Origin: Rhodococcus sp. (in: high G+C Gram-positive bacteria)
Lineage (GTDB): Bacteria > Actinomycetota > Actinomycetes > Mycobacteriales > Mycobacteriaceae
Direction: 5' to 3'
NCBI GenBank assembly: GCA_012515885.1
Contig: JAAYXN010000442.1
Location: forward strand, 1-5,296
Length of the DNA: 5,296 nucleotides
A program made the translations under genes and the position numbers. Of the stretch, positions 5,237 through 5,296 are shown one piece after another; within the stretch, counting starts at the first letter, position 1, and each line of letters opens with the position of its first letter. Under the pieces are notes generated by a model. That model was not told the DNA's origin. It did no database searches and saw only the letters and a list, made by a program, of their open reading frames with translations.

Positions 5237-5280
5237 TTTTGTGCCCTCCCACCCGGTATGCGGGGTGGGAGGGCACAAAA
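5237..5280. terminator. Long hairpin terminator after the DUF202 pair
   Basis: A perfect 18-bp stem (5237-5254 with 5263-5280; left arm TTTTGTGCCCTCCCACCC) with an eight-base loop. It begins 21 bases after the stop of the second DUF202 gene. The T-run lies on the 5' side and the A-run on the 3' side, so there is no U-tract after the stem on either strand. By symmetry it could also serve a converging gene beyond the right edge. Confidence 0.85.
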
Positions 5281-5296
5281 TTCCATGCGACGTGTG

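Overview
The window looks like the chromosome of a high-GC actinobacterium, probably of the Rhodococcus/Gordonia/Dietzia/mycobacterial group. The evidence is moderately GC-rich codon use, an acetyltransferase of actinobacterial style, a tandem pair of DUF202 membrane proteins, and long perfect hairpin terminators without clear U-tracts. The genus cannot be fixed from sequence alone. No RNA gene, CRISPR array, insertion sequence or tRNA was seen.

Layout. (1) Positions 1-188 hold no convincing gene but carry two short inverted repeats and a cluster of TCGAA words. (2) Positions 189-842 (+) encode a two-domain protein: an N-terminal segment that resembles the coiled-coil region of DNA gyrase subunit A, joined to a C-terminal GNAT acetyltransferase domain that ends early. 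(3) Positions 875-916 hold an 18-bp perfect hairpin that separates two converging transcription units. (4) Positions 933-4215 (-) are a three-gene ABC importer operon in the order lipoprotein substrate-binding protein, permease, ATPase, of the nitrate/sulfonate/taurine (NrtA-B-D, SsuA-C-B, TauA-C-B) type. (5) Positions 4216-4494 are a divergent intergenic region that should hold the promoters of both flanking units. (6) Positions 4495-5216 (+) encode two small DUF202 membrane proteins with touching or overlapping ends. A second long hairpin follows at 5237-5280.

How the genes work together. The three minus-strand genes together make one importer: a membrane-anchored binding protein, a membrane channel subunit and a cytoplasmic ATPase. 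The substrate is not given by the context, since no desulfonating monooxygenase or nitrate assimilation gene lies next to it. The most unusual feature is that the binding protein is about 494 residues, much longer than usual for the family. Its last ~110 residues resemble NosL, a copper-chaperone family of the cell exterior. The importer may therefore handle a metal, a metal complex or a metal-dependent substrate, but this is inference. The gyrase-like/GNAT fusion is the second candidate for novelty. The DUF202 pair is a common but functionally uncharacterised arrangement.
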